Assembly: GCA_029718625.1 (NCBI GenBank)
Contig: CM056376.1
Span: 110,265,319-110,329,318 of the forward strand
Reading direction: 5' to 3'
DNA: 64,000 nucleotides
Origin: Synaphobranchus kaupii
Taxonomy: Eukaryota > Chordata > Actinopteri > Anguilliformes > Synaphobranchidae
Of this stretch, positions 1 to 12,552 are shown piece by piece (positions within the stretch are counted from its first letter, which is position 1; the number at the start of each line of letters is the position of its first letter). The notes below the pieces were generated by a model. It was not told the origin of the DNA. It saw nothing but the letters and a program-made list of their open reading frames with translations, and did not search any database. Both the position numbers and the translations under genes were made by a program.

Positions 1-2
1 CC

Positions 3-5
<3 letters not shown>

Positions 6-97
<92 letters not shown>

Positions 98-114
98 TGT
101 GTGTGCCTACGCGT
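6..114. repeat. (GT)n then (GTGC)n microsatellite
   Basis: Pure GT dinucleotides pass into a tetranucleotide GTGC run at the window edge. Open frames over it (Cys-Val and Arg-Ala-Cys repeats) are artefacts of the repeat. Confidence 0.95.
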
Positions 115-1355
115 GCACAAGTCTGCAGGTGTGTGTGTGTGTGTTTGTGCAGTTGCAGGAGCTGCTTCATAGCACTGAACACTCCAAACTGTCGTTCTGT
201 TGTCGAAATTTGCATTGTACAGGAACAGGATAGCAAGATGGAACGCAGCCAACTTTAAGTGTGTGCATGTTTTTAACTTTCCACTTACCAACACCGGCCT
301 GTTTTTATTATGCGCTGTTTTAGTTAGACTCATTGAGACAAGCCCACTCTGTGAAATACTCACATATCTTCTGTGTCTGGACTCTTAGCCCATGTAAGAA
401 AGCTTCCCAATATGCCGTATTTCATGCTGTGCTTCACACAGTCGCTGGGTTTACTCCCCCCCCCCCCCCCCCCCCACCGCAGTGTGTAAAGCAGATCTTC
501 TGCTTTGTGTTTAAAAATGACTGTCTGACCTCCCTCTGCAGCCTCCAGGAACTCCATTTCCCTCTCAGGATCTCAGAACCCCGCCCCCCTCCCTTTCCTT
601 ATTTGGTGTGACTTAAATGGGTTCAGTTCTCTTAACCCCACACCATTACTCATGCCTTTTAGCACAGAGCTTTGTATCCTTTAACCTCTGTGGATCTGAA
701 CCAGCTCTACATGGGAAATGTTCTCCTTTCCAGAGATAAGTTTTTTTTTTCTTTTTTTTTCTACTTATTCTCCACGTCTCAGGCCTACTCTACGTAAATA
801 AAAAAAAACCTCTCCCATCTCCTGTCCAGGGATATCTTTTTACTGGCGCGTTTTACTGTTGTGCAAAGCAACACGCGCGTGTTTACATTCTGCTCGGTAG
901 AGCTGTGTTTCCGTGCATCTCTCCCCTCCATACCCTCACTCTCTCAATCGCCACGCGAGAGTTGACGTAAAAAGCCGGGTTCTCATGATACGCTTTTTTT
1001 TTTGGGTTAAAATGCCACCAACATTGTTCTGGGGTGTTTGCACATTTGGCAGGACCAGCCCCCCTACCGGCCTGTAAATGGGCCACAGTTCCTGTCTGTT
1101 CAGTGTAGGCCTGCACATTGCTTAATCCAGAGATGCTAATATTCCTTGGGTCCGGAGAGCTGAATACGCTTCTGTTTTTGGTTTCGCTGAAAAATGTTTT
1201 CTCTGGCTCTGCCCTTCGTACTTAGGCCCTCTTATAACAAACTCAAGGTTTTTAATTGCCCTCAGGGGGGAATAGTTGGGACACAATAGACATGTGGTGG
1301 ACAAAAGCCGAGGCTTCGCAGGGCTGGCGCTCACTATAAACGGAAGGTGCACACG
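115..1355. other. Gene-free sequence with a C20 run
   Basis: No open frame with recognisable protein similarity and no splice-bounded exon was seen. A homopolymer of 20 C lies at 456-475. Short poly-T runs occur around 740-770. Otherwise ordinary, moderately AT-rich sequence. Confidence 0.6.
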
Positions 1356-1515
1356 TCAGCAGCGTCTGCGCTTTGTGGGCGGGCTGCATCCCCGCGCCCC
1401 GTCGCTGTCTTTCACGCCGTCCTGCTGGTACGCTCCGCTGCCGCGCTGAGGGAACAGGCCGCACCACTCAGAGCGGGCAGCTCCCTCGGCAGTAAATCGC
1501 AGTAACGACATATCC

Positions 1516-1530
1516 CCACTAGGGGGCGAG
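1516..1530 (+). promoter_or_regulatory. CTCF-like binding motif
   Basis: CCACTAGGGGGCGAG matches the vertebrate CTCF core (CCASYAGRKGGCRS) at all but the last position. It sits in a locally GC- and CpG-rich patch (about 1360-1560) within AT-rich surroundings. Motif only; occupancy is inferred from the consensus. Confidence 0.45.
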
Positions 1531-1640
1531 GAAGAGCGGTAGAGCACTTCCTGCCGAAGAAGTATCGGTTCAGTTCCTGTTATTTGTTGGGCACAATCAC
1601 AGAGCTCTTGGATGTTACCATGTCCGATGGCGGTATTGGT

Positions 1641-2440
1641 GGCCAGATCCCTTTCAATGAACATTCTATCGATACGCTGCGTGCTGTGTGTTAATCTCCT
1701 TATTTTATATGTCTTTCTGGTTATATTTATATTAATTATTTTTTTTATTACATTTTAGTTTCGTTGATTAAATAAATAGGACATAAAGACTTACACTTAC
1801 CCTTTTGCCTTCTGAATTTTAGTTGCAGGGATATAAATACACATTTTGGTTTTCTTTGCAATTTTTGGAATATAAATATTGATTTAAACAACAGCATGAA
1901 ATACAGTGTCGGATACATTTTTTTCTTCAATAATGCACCTGAATTTATAAGTTTTTTTAAAAATAATAATTTTATATAAAAATTTTTTTCCAAAGTACAA
2001 AATCAAACTAGATTTCAGCTGTTTTTTAAATTCAGTTTCAATGTTTATATGAGCTGAAATGCATGTTAATCGCAGGAGAGTATTCTTCTATAATGCCACT
2101 GTTGTATGTCTTATTTCTCCCTGCAGTCTTTTCACAACGTCATGGTTTTTGAAAACAATGTACCCTTGATGATTGCACAAATAAAATCAATCCTCTTTAT
2201 TATTAAATGCTTGAAATAGTGTTATACATTACTAGCGTTTTAGTGCATTTCCTCTTATAACCAACTGGATTTTGTTATTTTATGCAGCATTTTACTGTCG
2301 CAAAAACAAGTAATTCTTCATCCATTGCTATTTTAGACAATAAATAAAGTAGATATTAAACTAAGAACTATGTAGCAAGTCTTAAGGATTCGTACACATT
2401 TGAATTGCAGTTTAAATGCTGGGGAAAAACAGGAAAATGT
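1641..2440. other. AT-rich gene-free stretch
   Basis: Strongly AT-rich with many T and A runs. I see no exon, RNA gene or defined repeat unit here. Confidence 0.6.
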
Positions 2441-2984
2441 AAGCGTCTGGCGTCCCCGCTGTACGCACTGTTGTGTTCTCCTCTGAACAGAGCCGGAGGA
2501 TCGCTGCCGTTCCTCCACATCGACTCTCATTCACAGGCCCTGGTGTTAAGACCACACAGACGGCCGCGCTAAGTGGAACCAATGAATAACCAGCAGACAC
2601 ATTTTAAATCCCGCCGCTCGCGTGACCGTTGGGTGTGCGGCGAGCATTGATGCAATAGAGTCAATATCCGCGTAACCCCCCGGCCTCTCCGACCGGCTCC
2701 ACCGCGAAGTTAAGTAGCGGCCCAGGACGTCCACTGCCGCGCAAACGCATGTTGGGTCCCGTCCCCGAACGGTTCCCGCGTTTACGGCTGCGTTGAATGT
2801 CTTCATTCATCTGGCCGTCCATAAAGCAAATATTATTGCACATGTAGCGGATAATCAGTCTTTTGGTGCCGTCTTGTGTGGTACGTTACGGACCATTAAC
2901 CGCGCACAGCCACCTGACTGGAGCCTGTGCCTCTCTGCGGTCAAACGGAGCTTTATTCCAGGCCTGCAGGCCAGCCGTCGGCTC
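2441..2984. other. GC/CpG-rich segment next to a minisatellite
   Basis: This stretch is clearly richer in G+C and CpG than its flanks and leads directly into the 56-bp GC-rich tandem array. It could be a small CpG island or promoter, but no start exon or transcript evidence is visible. Open frames across it show no recognisable domain. Confidence 0.35.
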
Positions 2985-4140
2985 GAACGAGCGTACCTCC
3001 GTCACCACAGGACAGCTGTCGGGTTTAGCGAGCGCACCTCCGTCACCACATCCCCGGGGCCTGCAGGTGAGCCCTTCGCTTTAGCGAGCACACCTCCGTC
3101 ACCACATCCCCGGGGCCTGCAGGAGAGCCCTTCGCTTTAGCGAGCGTACCTCCGTCACCACATCCCCGGGCCTGCAGGAGAGCCCTTCGCTTTAGCGAGC
3201 GTACCTCCGTCACCACAGCCCTGGGGCCTGCAGGAGAGCCCTTCGCTTTAGCGAGCGCACCTCCGTCACCACATCCCCGGGGCCTGCAGGAGAGCCCTTC
3301 GCTTTAGTGAGCGTACCTCCGTCATCACAGCCCTGGGGTCTGCAGGAGAGCCCTTCGCTTTAGCGAGCGTACCTCCGTCACCACAGCCCCGGGGCCTGCA
3401 GGAGAGCCCTGAGCCCTTCGCTTTAGCGAGCGCACCTCCGTCACCACATCCCCGGGGCCTGCAGGAGAGCCCTTCGCTTTAGCGAGCGTACCTCCGTCAC
3501 CACAGCCCCAGGGCCTGCAGGAGAGCCCTTCGCTTTAGCGAGCGCACCTCCGTCACCACATCCCCGGGGCCTGCAGGAGAGCCCTTCGCTTTAGTGAGCG
3601 TACCTCCATCACCACAGCCCCGGGGCCTGCAAGCCAGCAGTCGGCTTTAGCGAGCACACCTCCGTCACCACATCCCCGGGGCCTGCAGGAGAGCCCTTCG
3701 CTTTAGCGAGCATACCTCCGTCACCACAGCCCCGGGGCCTGCAGGAGAGCCCTTCGCTTTAGCGAGCGTACCTCTGTCACCACAGCTCCGGGGCCTGCAG
3801 GAGAGCCCTTCGGTTTAGCGAGCATACCTCCGTCACCACAGCCCCGGGGCCTGCAGGAGAGCCCTTCGCTTTAGCGAGCGTACCTCTGTCACCACAGCTC
3901 CGGGGCCTGCAGGAGAGCCCTTCGCTTTAGCGAGCGTACCTCCGTCACCACAGCCCCGGGGCCTGCAGGAGAGCCCTTCGCTTTAGCGAGCACACCTCTG
4001 TCACCACAGCCCCGGGGCCTGCAGGAGAGCCCTTCGCTTTAGCGAGCACACCTCCGTCACCACAGCCCCGGGGCCTGCAGGAGAGCAGTCGGCTTTAGCG
4101 AGCGTACCTCCGTCACCACATCCCCGGGGCCTGCAGGACT
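2985..4140. repeat. 56-bp GC-rich minisatellite, about 20 copies
   Basis: The unit repeats every 56 bp (for example 3481 to 3537). Each copy has the order 'agcgagcgtacctccgtcac', 'cacagccccggggcctgcag', 'gagagcccttcgcttt'. Most copies carry two adjacent 8-bp palindromes, CCCCGGGG and CCTGCAGG, plus several CpGs. Variants differ by point changes (cagcccc versus catcccc; gcgtacc versus gcacacc), and one copy near 3410 has a 9-bp partial duplication of 'gagccct'. The array is non-coding; the open frame entering it is incidental. Confidence 0.95.
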
Positions 4141-5284
4141 GCCGTCGGCTCAGAACGAGCGCGGGACAGTGCACGGGACCACGGCCGCGGCACTTTATGA
4201 CATTAATGCTCTGCTTAGTTCATAGGAGGGCACCCGATTCACACACATAAATAAATGTTATATATATATATATGAATACTGATGTCTTTGTAGCTCTGTG
4301 GGCTCTCTTTTTCCGCTCCTCCACATTCTGTTTGCTTGTGTTTCTCAGCTATATAAATTCCCTTTCCCCTTTTCTCATGTGTGAATAAATAAATCCAGTA
4401 GAAGGTCTGGGAGGTGTCTAAATAATTCATTTATTTAATACATTTACTGGTTTAATTATTGATTATAGTATTTTTTGGAAAGTTAACTATATTACATATT
4501 ATATAATTACATACATATAAGTACGTATGACATGTATTGTAATGCACTTTCCATTCAGTTGATTTTCATATATAAATGTAAACTTGTAAAAACAGAAAAT
4601 TTTTGCATGAGCATGAAAAAGGGGTTAAAAAATTGTATTCTCACCTCCATTTAACAGAGCCGACAGACAGAATTACTGTTCCGGTAAATATCTGTTTGCC
4701 TGTATTATAAATAGTTTACATTTGCCTATTTACAGAATATACTAACACCATTTATAAGTGTGCAACATAGGGAGGTGTTTTCACAAGTCGCAAGGTGCGT
4801 TGACGCTGTGAGAGAATTCTGACATCGCACCACCGTACACGCCGAAAACACACATCTGGTACCACCACCGTGATGTCTCTGTACTGGTGTCCCGAGCAGC
4901 CATCAGGTAATATTTAATCACCATTAGCATAATGAAGTCCTGCAACAGGCCAAGCATGCTTAACCACATTTAGCATAAGTAATGCTTTGGCTACTGAGTA
5001 TTGCGGGATGCTGGTCAGTTTGTATACTCTACAACACCCCTCATGGAAATGAAATATGCTGAAAATGTATTGAAATAAAGTATATTAAGTTCTTGCAGTG
5101 CTTCACAGTGAAATTATCACCTCTTTTCCATTAAATTTTTTAAGATAAATCGCTGTGAAAAATGTGTTGTTTTCCAAGTCTACATATTTATTAAATATAT
5201 CCCGCAATTTCTAGTTTCTTAAAAAAACAGTACATGCGTGCTTCTTTTTTAAACTTTGTTTTTAGTGAAGGTTTGGGGTCGACG
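4141..5284. other. AT-rich gene-free stretch
   Basis: Mostly AT-rich, with a short (TA)n run near 4259-4273. I see no exon or transposon terminus. Confidence 0.55.
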
Positions 5285-5765
5285 GCACTGCCCTGGGGAT
5301 CAGAGTGTTTGAGTTAAGTTGAGAGCATTGTTTTCCTGGGGATTGGAGTGTTTGAGTAGAGCTGAGAGCGTTGTTCCTGGGGATTGGAGTGTTTGAGTTA
5401 AGCTGAGAGCGTTGTTCCTGGGGATCAGAGTGTTTGAGTTAAGTTGAGAGCATTGTTTTCCTGGGGATTGGAGTGTTTGAGTAGAGCTGAGAGCGTTGTT
5501 CCTGGGGATTGGAGTGTTTGAGTTAAGCTGAGAGCATTGTTCCTGGGGATTGGAGTGTTGTTCCCGGGGATTGGAGTGTTTGAGTAAAGCTGAGAGCGAT
5601 GTTCCTGGGGATCAGAGTGTTTGCGTAACGCTGAGATTGTTGTTCCTGGGGATTGGAGTGTTTGAGTTAAGCCGAGAGCGTTGTTCCTGGGGATCAGAGT
5701 GTTTGAGTTAAGCTGCGAGCGTTGTTCCTAGTGATCGGAGTGTTTGAGTTAAGCCGCGAACGTTT
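5285..5765. repeat. About 41-bp minisatellite, roughly 11-12 copies
   Basis: The unit 'ttgttcctggggattggagt' + 'gtttgagttaagctgagagcg' recurs at 41-bp spacing (5371 to 5412), with 43-bp variants carrying 'ttgttttcctgg'. A block of three units (about 5290-5400) is repeated almost exactly just downstream (about 5412-5530), so the array grew in multi-unit steps. Confidence 0.9.
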
Positions 5766-6676
5766 TTTCATTGGTAGCTTTGATTGCGGTGCTGTGCGTG
5801 GAAGTGTCTGGCAGGGACATGGGGGCAGCGACCTGGGCGGACCCAGCACAACCGCCAATATGCTCCTCTCACGGGCCCTTTGGCCCTGCGTATTACATCA
5901 GCTGAGATGTGTGGTGTGGAAGAGTCTGTGTGTGCGTGTGTGTGAGAAGAGAGAGAGCAAGAGAGAGAGTGAGTGTGTGTGTGTGTGTGTATAGCAGTCT
6001 GCTGAAAGTATGAGCTGTGATCGGTGTGCTGCTGACAGAGCTCTTGTGAAGGGTAGAAGGGTAGAGTCCCCGATAGCTCTCCCAGTGTCAGGCCCACACA
6101 CACTGGAGCAAAAGGACCTCTGTGTGTGTGGGCCTGGGGAACCAGCACCTTATAACTCTTCTCTCCTGATTGGATCTCATCAGCTCGGTTCTCCTGACCG
6201 CCCGTTACGGTCAGACCGCGGCCGCACGCTCACCCTCTGGTCGCCACCCGTGATATTGGATGAAATTCACACAAACAAACGCGCTGGCGGAGATGCCTGC
6301 ATGGGAGCAATAATGTTTTATTTTCTTTCTCTCTGTTCAGTCGTAACTTTTTACAGCCTTTTTAAAAACAAGCTGAAGCAAAATATTTCGTAGGCAGTAA
6401 GCCCACGGAGCAATAACAAGCGACTGGGTTGAAGTTATGTTCAGTTTCGCCTTTTTTTAAGAGCTCGCCTTGACACGGTTCACTTTACGTCCCAACAGAT
6501 TCATTGTTCTCAATCAAAATTGTAATGCCGCAGAAATTAGGACCACGCTGAACACAAACAGCATCCACGCTGGTTAGGCTAAGTGACTGTGAGTCAGTCC
6601 AGTACAGGGACCAATACGTAATATAGACAATAGTACATTAGAGAATGTCTTAACCTTATTTTTAAAAGCCCTGTTA
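5766..6676. other. Gene-free stretch with a (GA)n/(GT)n microsatellite
   Basis: A compound GA then GT microsatellite lies around 5946-5990. No coding exon was recognised; the open frames on both strands through it show no domain. Confidence 0.55.
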
Positions 6677-7329
6677 AGGCGGGTATGACATCAGCTGTCT
6701 TTAACGTTTGTTGCATGTCAGACAATATCATAAAAGTCAATATTTGTTCTATAATTGTAGTCAGATTGTTCTATAAAATCATAGATTATGTCCTACGGTT
6801 TCAGTAGCCTGCGTCATCTGACCATCCACGCATGGAATTTGAGGATGCTGTCCCAACTGGAACAAGCCCTTGGAGCAACAAAGACAAATTTGGAGCATGG
6901 TTAGGTAAGAGAGGACATTAGGGACTGCTGACATTACTTTTTCCAACCAGTTTTGACAACATGGTTAGACTAGTTTAATTAGTCTAGCTATACACTGAAC
7001 ATAAAACCAAAATAAAGAGGAGCTTATTTTTATGCATTTCAACATAAGGAATGCTGAAATTCAAAGTCATGGATGTGGTTTTTGCATTGCTGTGCTCCTA
7101 TTGGTTGTTCATTAGACTTCCACGGTCTATGGTCGTGGAAGCGGTCACCTTGCAAGATTTGCCAGTCTTCTGTTGGAGGCTAAGTTTCACCAAAACGGCT
7201 GTCTGTGATTATGTCACACTGAGGGATCTAAGACGGCCATTTTCAGCTCAGGACGAAAGAATTCTCGATTCACAAATTTTGTCAGGGACTGCAAAATCGT
7301 CGCAAATATTGCACAGTGTATACCCGGCT
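6677..7329. mobile_element. Harbinger-like MITE candidate (653 bp)
   Basis: The left end AGGCGGGTATGACA and the inverse of the right end (AGCCGGGTATACA) form short imperfect terminal inverted repeats. Both ends are flanked by TTA (6674-6676 and 7330-7332), as expected for the 3-bp target duplication of PIF/Harbinger elements. There is no transposase frame inside, so it would be non-autonomous. The family call rests on the termini and TSD only; another TIR superfamily is possible. Confidence 0.5.
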
Positions 7330-7332
7330 TTA

Positions 7333-9721
7333 GGCAGTGGATCAGAGGCTCTCTGTAGCTCAGAGCCATGCTCTGCTCTTGGTGGTCCTGGTTTGAGTTG
7401 ACTTCTGCTATGTGTTCCCAAGTATTCATCAGCTTTCTCTTTAATTTAACTCCCGCCTCAACGCTGTGCTTCTGTTCTGTTATGGCTGAACTTTACTGCA
7501 CATACAGGCCCTGGCGGTAAAGCTACACAAGCCCGCTGGTTTTATAGCCCATGCCCATGTTATGTAAACCCTTTTATTATTATTATTTTTATTTTTATAA
7601 GGTGAACAGTGCACGGCGTTTCCATGTAATGCCTTCATTATAATTGGTCACTTGGTGCGAAAGGACTGTAAATGGCACATTGCATTTCGGAAACATTTTT
7701 AGTGCTACATCTGGCTATCAGTGAGTAACTCTAATCAAACCGCCTTCAGGAACCTTTATTGAGTTTCGGCCATAGATTAGAAAAAATATGGACAAAGTGA
7801 CTGTGATGTCACCCATTGACTTTCCATGGGCTTGTGAAAACATTGTTTTGAAGCCACAGAAGTGCAGTTTTGTGCTGCCATTTTGTACAAAAATTGGAGC
7901 CAGAGACCGTGCACTAGGGTAAAGGGGGACCATATATAGTAATTAAATCCGGGACGGATCCGGGTCGTCCACTAAGTGTGTGAGTGGCTAGTGACCTGCA
8001 GTGACTAGGAAGTGCCGCGGACTGTCCCATGTTGGTCCACAAAATATAAGAATATTGTCCAAGTGACACAATAACTTGACAAATTGGCATATGGGGAGAC
8101 ATTAAGTGAAGAAAAATGTGACTACATGTTCTTGTGGGAAAGAATGTATTGAAAAAGGGGCCTGAAACACCTATACTGGAGCCAACTGCACTGGCGCCAG
8201 AGAGCAACAGTCTGAACGAGACCAGGAAGTGAGCGTCAAAAACGAAGCCCGGTCTTGGCCCCTTGGTTTCAGTGTGTGTGACGTTTCACGCGCCGGATGT
8301 TGGGATTGATCCTCCATGCCGCAAGCATGTATAATTACAGGACTGTTTATGGGACATTTTTATTTATCCTTTATGTTCCCAAATGAGCCTCAATGAGAGC
8401 GAAACCCCTTTTCCAAGGGAGTCCTGGCCAAGAGGTGACAGCACACTCAATCACATGCTATTGAACGCAGTACAGTGCAGTACAGTATGAAACAACAGCC
8501 ATAAAACAGAGTATGCCGTGACCACAGGGCCATATTGAGCAGTGCTTATGCTGCGATCCCTATGGACTGGAGTGTTTAGTGCTTCTTCTAGTGTTTGAGA
8601 GGGAGGCCACAAGCCAACCAATGTGAAGCCTGGCTTCCTGGCCGCTGCTCCGCGCCGCTGTCCGTCTCATCATTATTGTGTTGCCGTGGCTCCCAGCACT
8701 GGGGGACTGCGAGGAGCAGGAGGCGGTCGGGGCGGTGAGACCCCTCCTGAGAAGAAGCCGTCGGTGCGGTGAGGTCATGTGGCGAGCCAATAGCAGCGTC
8801 CCCGAAGGCTACTGCTTTTACATCGGCCTTTCCCACCACCAGAGACACCTTTAAACAAGCCTGGCTGCCGGCGATTAACTGTGTTGTGTCAAATGTGTTC
8901 ACCTGCAGTTACTCGGTTGGTTAAATGCTCTGCTCACCGCTCCTCCGGCAGAAGGACCCAGTGGAGTACGATTTGGCTGACATTTTTACTCTGTGTTTTA
9001 AAAACCGCGACGGCCGGGACTGCAGGGCTCACGATGCCAATCCCATTAATACCATGAAACTACGCAGTCGCCGTCTTCATGGAACAAAGACACCTGTCGC
9101 TACGTAGTTACATTTTGCGAACATAGCTCGATTGGCAGTTTGTCCTGCCTGTCTCCCATGTTTCCATGGATATGTATTTGTTTAACTGACATCAATACCA
9201 GTGGGCTTGTTTCTCCTAAAGCCTTGTCAAGTCAGTACGCCATCATTCATGGCTTTGTCAGGAGTCAGGACCAGCCTTTACACAGCCTAATCCCAATCCC
9301 AACCCTAATCTCAACCCTGACCCGAACACTAAATCTGATCCCATTCCCTGATTGTTTAAGGTAGGGATGCATTGGGATGTTGAGATTTTCTCAGAATGAA
9401 TGGGGCATGCATACGTACACATTGAAGAATGGTATTTATATTAGTTTAACATTTTGAAGTGTTACACTATTTTATAGTTTCTGCATTATAATTATAACTT
9501 CCACTCTCCATTCACATTTGACCTAAGTGGACTGTAATACCAGAATATCAGTATACGTATGTTTAATATATGGGAATGTATATTACACCTAGGCCTATGT
9601 ATTGTTTGGTCCCTATAGTATATTGCAAAGGCAGGAAAACAGAAGAAACACTGTAATATTTTATTGGCCTCCGTTTTTAGTTGTTTTTAGAAGCATGATA
9701 TATTGGCATGCACAAAAATTA
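7333..9721. other. Gene-free stretch; possible old transposon DNA
   Basis: Around 7740-7925 the text 'tgatgtcacccattgacttt' with a downstream 'gccattttgtacaaaaattg' resembles interspersed DNA-transposon sequence I associate with fish genomes, but I cannot define ends. A GC-richer patch lies at about 8590-8790. 9290-9350 is a degenerate (CCTAAYCC)n-like tract. No exon was recognised. Confidence 0.35.
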
Positions 9722-10882
9722 CAGTGAGCACCATAATTCATTGGACAATGACACATTTTTTGTTATTTTGGTTCTGTACTCTAGCACTTTGAGTTTGAAA
9801 GGATACAATGACAATGAGGTTGACTGTCAGAATGAGGTTGACTGAGTGCAGACTGTCAGCTTTGATTTGTGGGTATTTTCATCCATATCGGATGAACCGT
9901 TTAGAAATGATAGAACCCTTTGTACATAGTCTCCCCCATTTTCGGCATCAAAAAATATTGGACAGCTTAACGTAATGTAGAATAAAGTAATCATTTTTAA
10001 TATTTGGTCGCATATCCTTTGCATGCCGTGACTTCCTGATATCTTCTGACCCAACAATATCAAAAGACTCCTGATATCTTATTTTCTGGTACTCCTACAA
10101 GCGATACTATAACTTCTCTGAATTTGAATGGATCTCTATGGGAATTGGGGGGTGGGACTAGATTTAGTTTTAAATTATGCTGGAACAGTATGGAATACAT
10201 GGTTGGCGAAATGGCTGTAAGTCATTAAGGGTCTGAGGTATCAAACGAGCCTCAAACCATCTCTGCTGCCAGATATGCAGTAGATATGGATGGATCACTT
10301 GAAGGGTTGTTTCTCCTGACAAATTTTCATATTGAACTCTATGGAAAAATAAGTCAGGAGAAGAAACCTTTCAAGTTATCCATCCATATGTACTGCATAT
10401 CTGGTAGCAGGGTGATGGTTTAAGGCTTGTTTGATACGTCAGACCGTTGTTCCATGCTGTTCCTAGTATTTGGAATGAAAGTGTGGTGCTGCTGATTTGC
10501 CCACAGCTTACTGTGAACTACAGTCAACGTTCATTGCTAGGGATAGCTGCTACATTATGCAAAGGATGTGCTTTGCCTTGTCTGTTCTGTAATGATGATG
10601 ATGTCTCTGTACGCACTTACTGTACGTCGCTTTGGATAAAAGCGTCTGCTAAATAAATGTAATGTAATGTAATGTTCCAGTGTAATTTACCGCTAAATCT
10701 AGTCCCACCCCCCAATTCCCATAGAGATCCATTCAAATGCAGAGAGGTTATAGTATCGCTTGTAGGAGTACCAGAAAATAAGATGTCACGAGTCTTATTG
10801 TCATTGTATCCTTTCAAACTCAAAGTGCTAGAGTACAGAACCAAAATAACAAAAAACGTGTCACTGTCCAATGGTGCTCACT
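9722..10882. mobile_element. Long palindromic (foldback-type) element, copy 1
   Basis: Left arm 9722 to about 10320 is the inverse of right arm about 10345-10882. Terminal text CAGTGAGCACCAT at the left mirrors ATGGTGCTCACT at the right. The arms meet in a hairpin whose stems contain 'ggatggatcacttgaagggt' and its near-complement 'ttcaagttatccatcc'. A TA precedes CAGTG at the left end, as in Tc1/mariner elements. The right arm lacks about 230 bp present at 9830-10060 and is interrupted by a 209-bp retroelement. No transposase frame is present. Confidence 0.8.
10464..10672 (+). mobile_element. Short retroelement (SINE or 5'-truncated LINE) with 6-bp TSD
   Basis: The insert lies in the right arm of the palindromic element and is flanked by TGTTCC on both sides (10458-10463 and 10673-10678). 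Its 3' end reads 'gctttggataaaagcgtctg' followed by 'ctaaataaatgtaatgtaatgt', a tail shared by fish L2/CR1-type LINEs and their SINEs. Removing the insert restores text homologous to the same point in copy 2 (near 13150), which confirms the borders. Confidence 0.8.
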
Positions 10883-11054
10883 ACACTTTCTCTGTATCAG
10901 AAGTGTAACATTTGCATTTATGTTGTTTGCATTGGTCAAAACTGATTAATGCTTTCCTCATATGCTTTCCTGCATAGCCTGTTTGGGTTTGTTTAGGCTA
11001 TGGACCATCAAACCTGACAAGCCCTCATTGTGTTGCTCAAATGAGAGAAAGGAG

Positions 11055-11258
<204 letters not shown>

Positions 11259-12552
11259 ACAAAAACGGCATATAACAATGATTTCCCGTTTGTTTTATTT
11301 TTCTGCTAAAGAGCTCAGAAACACTAGCGCGCACGTCCGTAAAATAAACATCGCCGGGTACCGAAATGAGCGCGTATCATCAATCTCCCGGAGGGACGGC
11401 CTCGTATGTCACGTTATCTATGTGTGCGGTGGAATAAACAGTTTATTTTGCGTTTGCGCTCACTTCCTGGAGGTAGTTAAGGTGATGTACGGTTTGTCAG
11501 CACTGAGGCAAACCAGATCAGCGGGGAAGATCGTTTCTACCTGATAACCGAACTCGAATGCTTTCGTGCGAGACAAAATAAAAAAACGAATCGCAGCCAT
11601 TTCGCCTGTCTGAGCCCAGCATCCGTGTGGTCTTCCGCCCAAAAACATTTTGCGAAGGTTTGGAAGTTGCGGCTGCCGCTTGTGCAATGGAGTTTTGTGA
11701 TTCGGCTTGTCTGTTAATGTAAATAAAGACATTTCTGGCTATTTCTCGCATATGACTGCGTTTTCACCATCAGCTGAAACATGATAACAACGCTGTCCCG
11801 TCGACAGCGATATGACAGGAGCCGAGTGACACAATTATTTCCCCAAGTCTTTCAATCGGTGTTTGTGAGAAGTCAAAAGCACTTCCATTTATCGGTAACT
11901 AAAGAACCATTTTTAAAAGGCCTGCTCTTTGGCTATTGTTATTCCACTGAATGCAGTCTAGTAAGATGTTCTTTAGTCCCATTATGCTCAGTGCAAGTTG
12001 TGGTTTTAAATTACCACAGCTAAAATACTATCACACCGTGGATAAAGACGACAGTATACTCTTTTTCTCTGTTATTGTTTTTGTTAACCAGATGTTGAAG
12101 TGTGTGTGTGTGTGCTCATACAAGTACGTGCTTGCATGTGTAAGTGTGTTTAATCAGGCTGATTACTATTGTGAGTCCCTTAGAGACAGCTGTATTCACC
12201 TCAGTGCAGTACAAGAAAGAGCTTTAAGGGCATCAGGACATAAGTTGCACAATTCTGTATAGTTTGTTTTGTGAAGCCCTTTTATATCCTCAGTCAGCTC
12301 AGTTTATTTAGATTCTTTACACAAAAGCTTTGTAAAATTTAAAGTGTGTTGATGTTGTTGTCACTCTTCTCTTTTTTAATATGAATATATTTAATATACT
12401 TTTTATATTATTATATTATATTTTTTCCTCAAACTCAGTCTGGCACGAAGTGTGTTAGTGTGTGTATGTGACTGTGTTATGTATCTCCATATGCACAAAT
12501 TTGTGTGTGTGTCCGCATACAAATGTGTTCCCGTGTTTTGATTTGTGTGTAT
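11259..12552. other. Gene-free stretch
   Basis: No exon or repeat unit of note. It becomes AT-rich at 12350-12430, and a short GT-rich tract lies near 12100 and 12460-12510. Confidence 0.5.
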
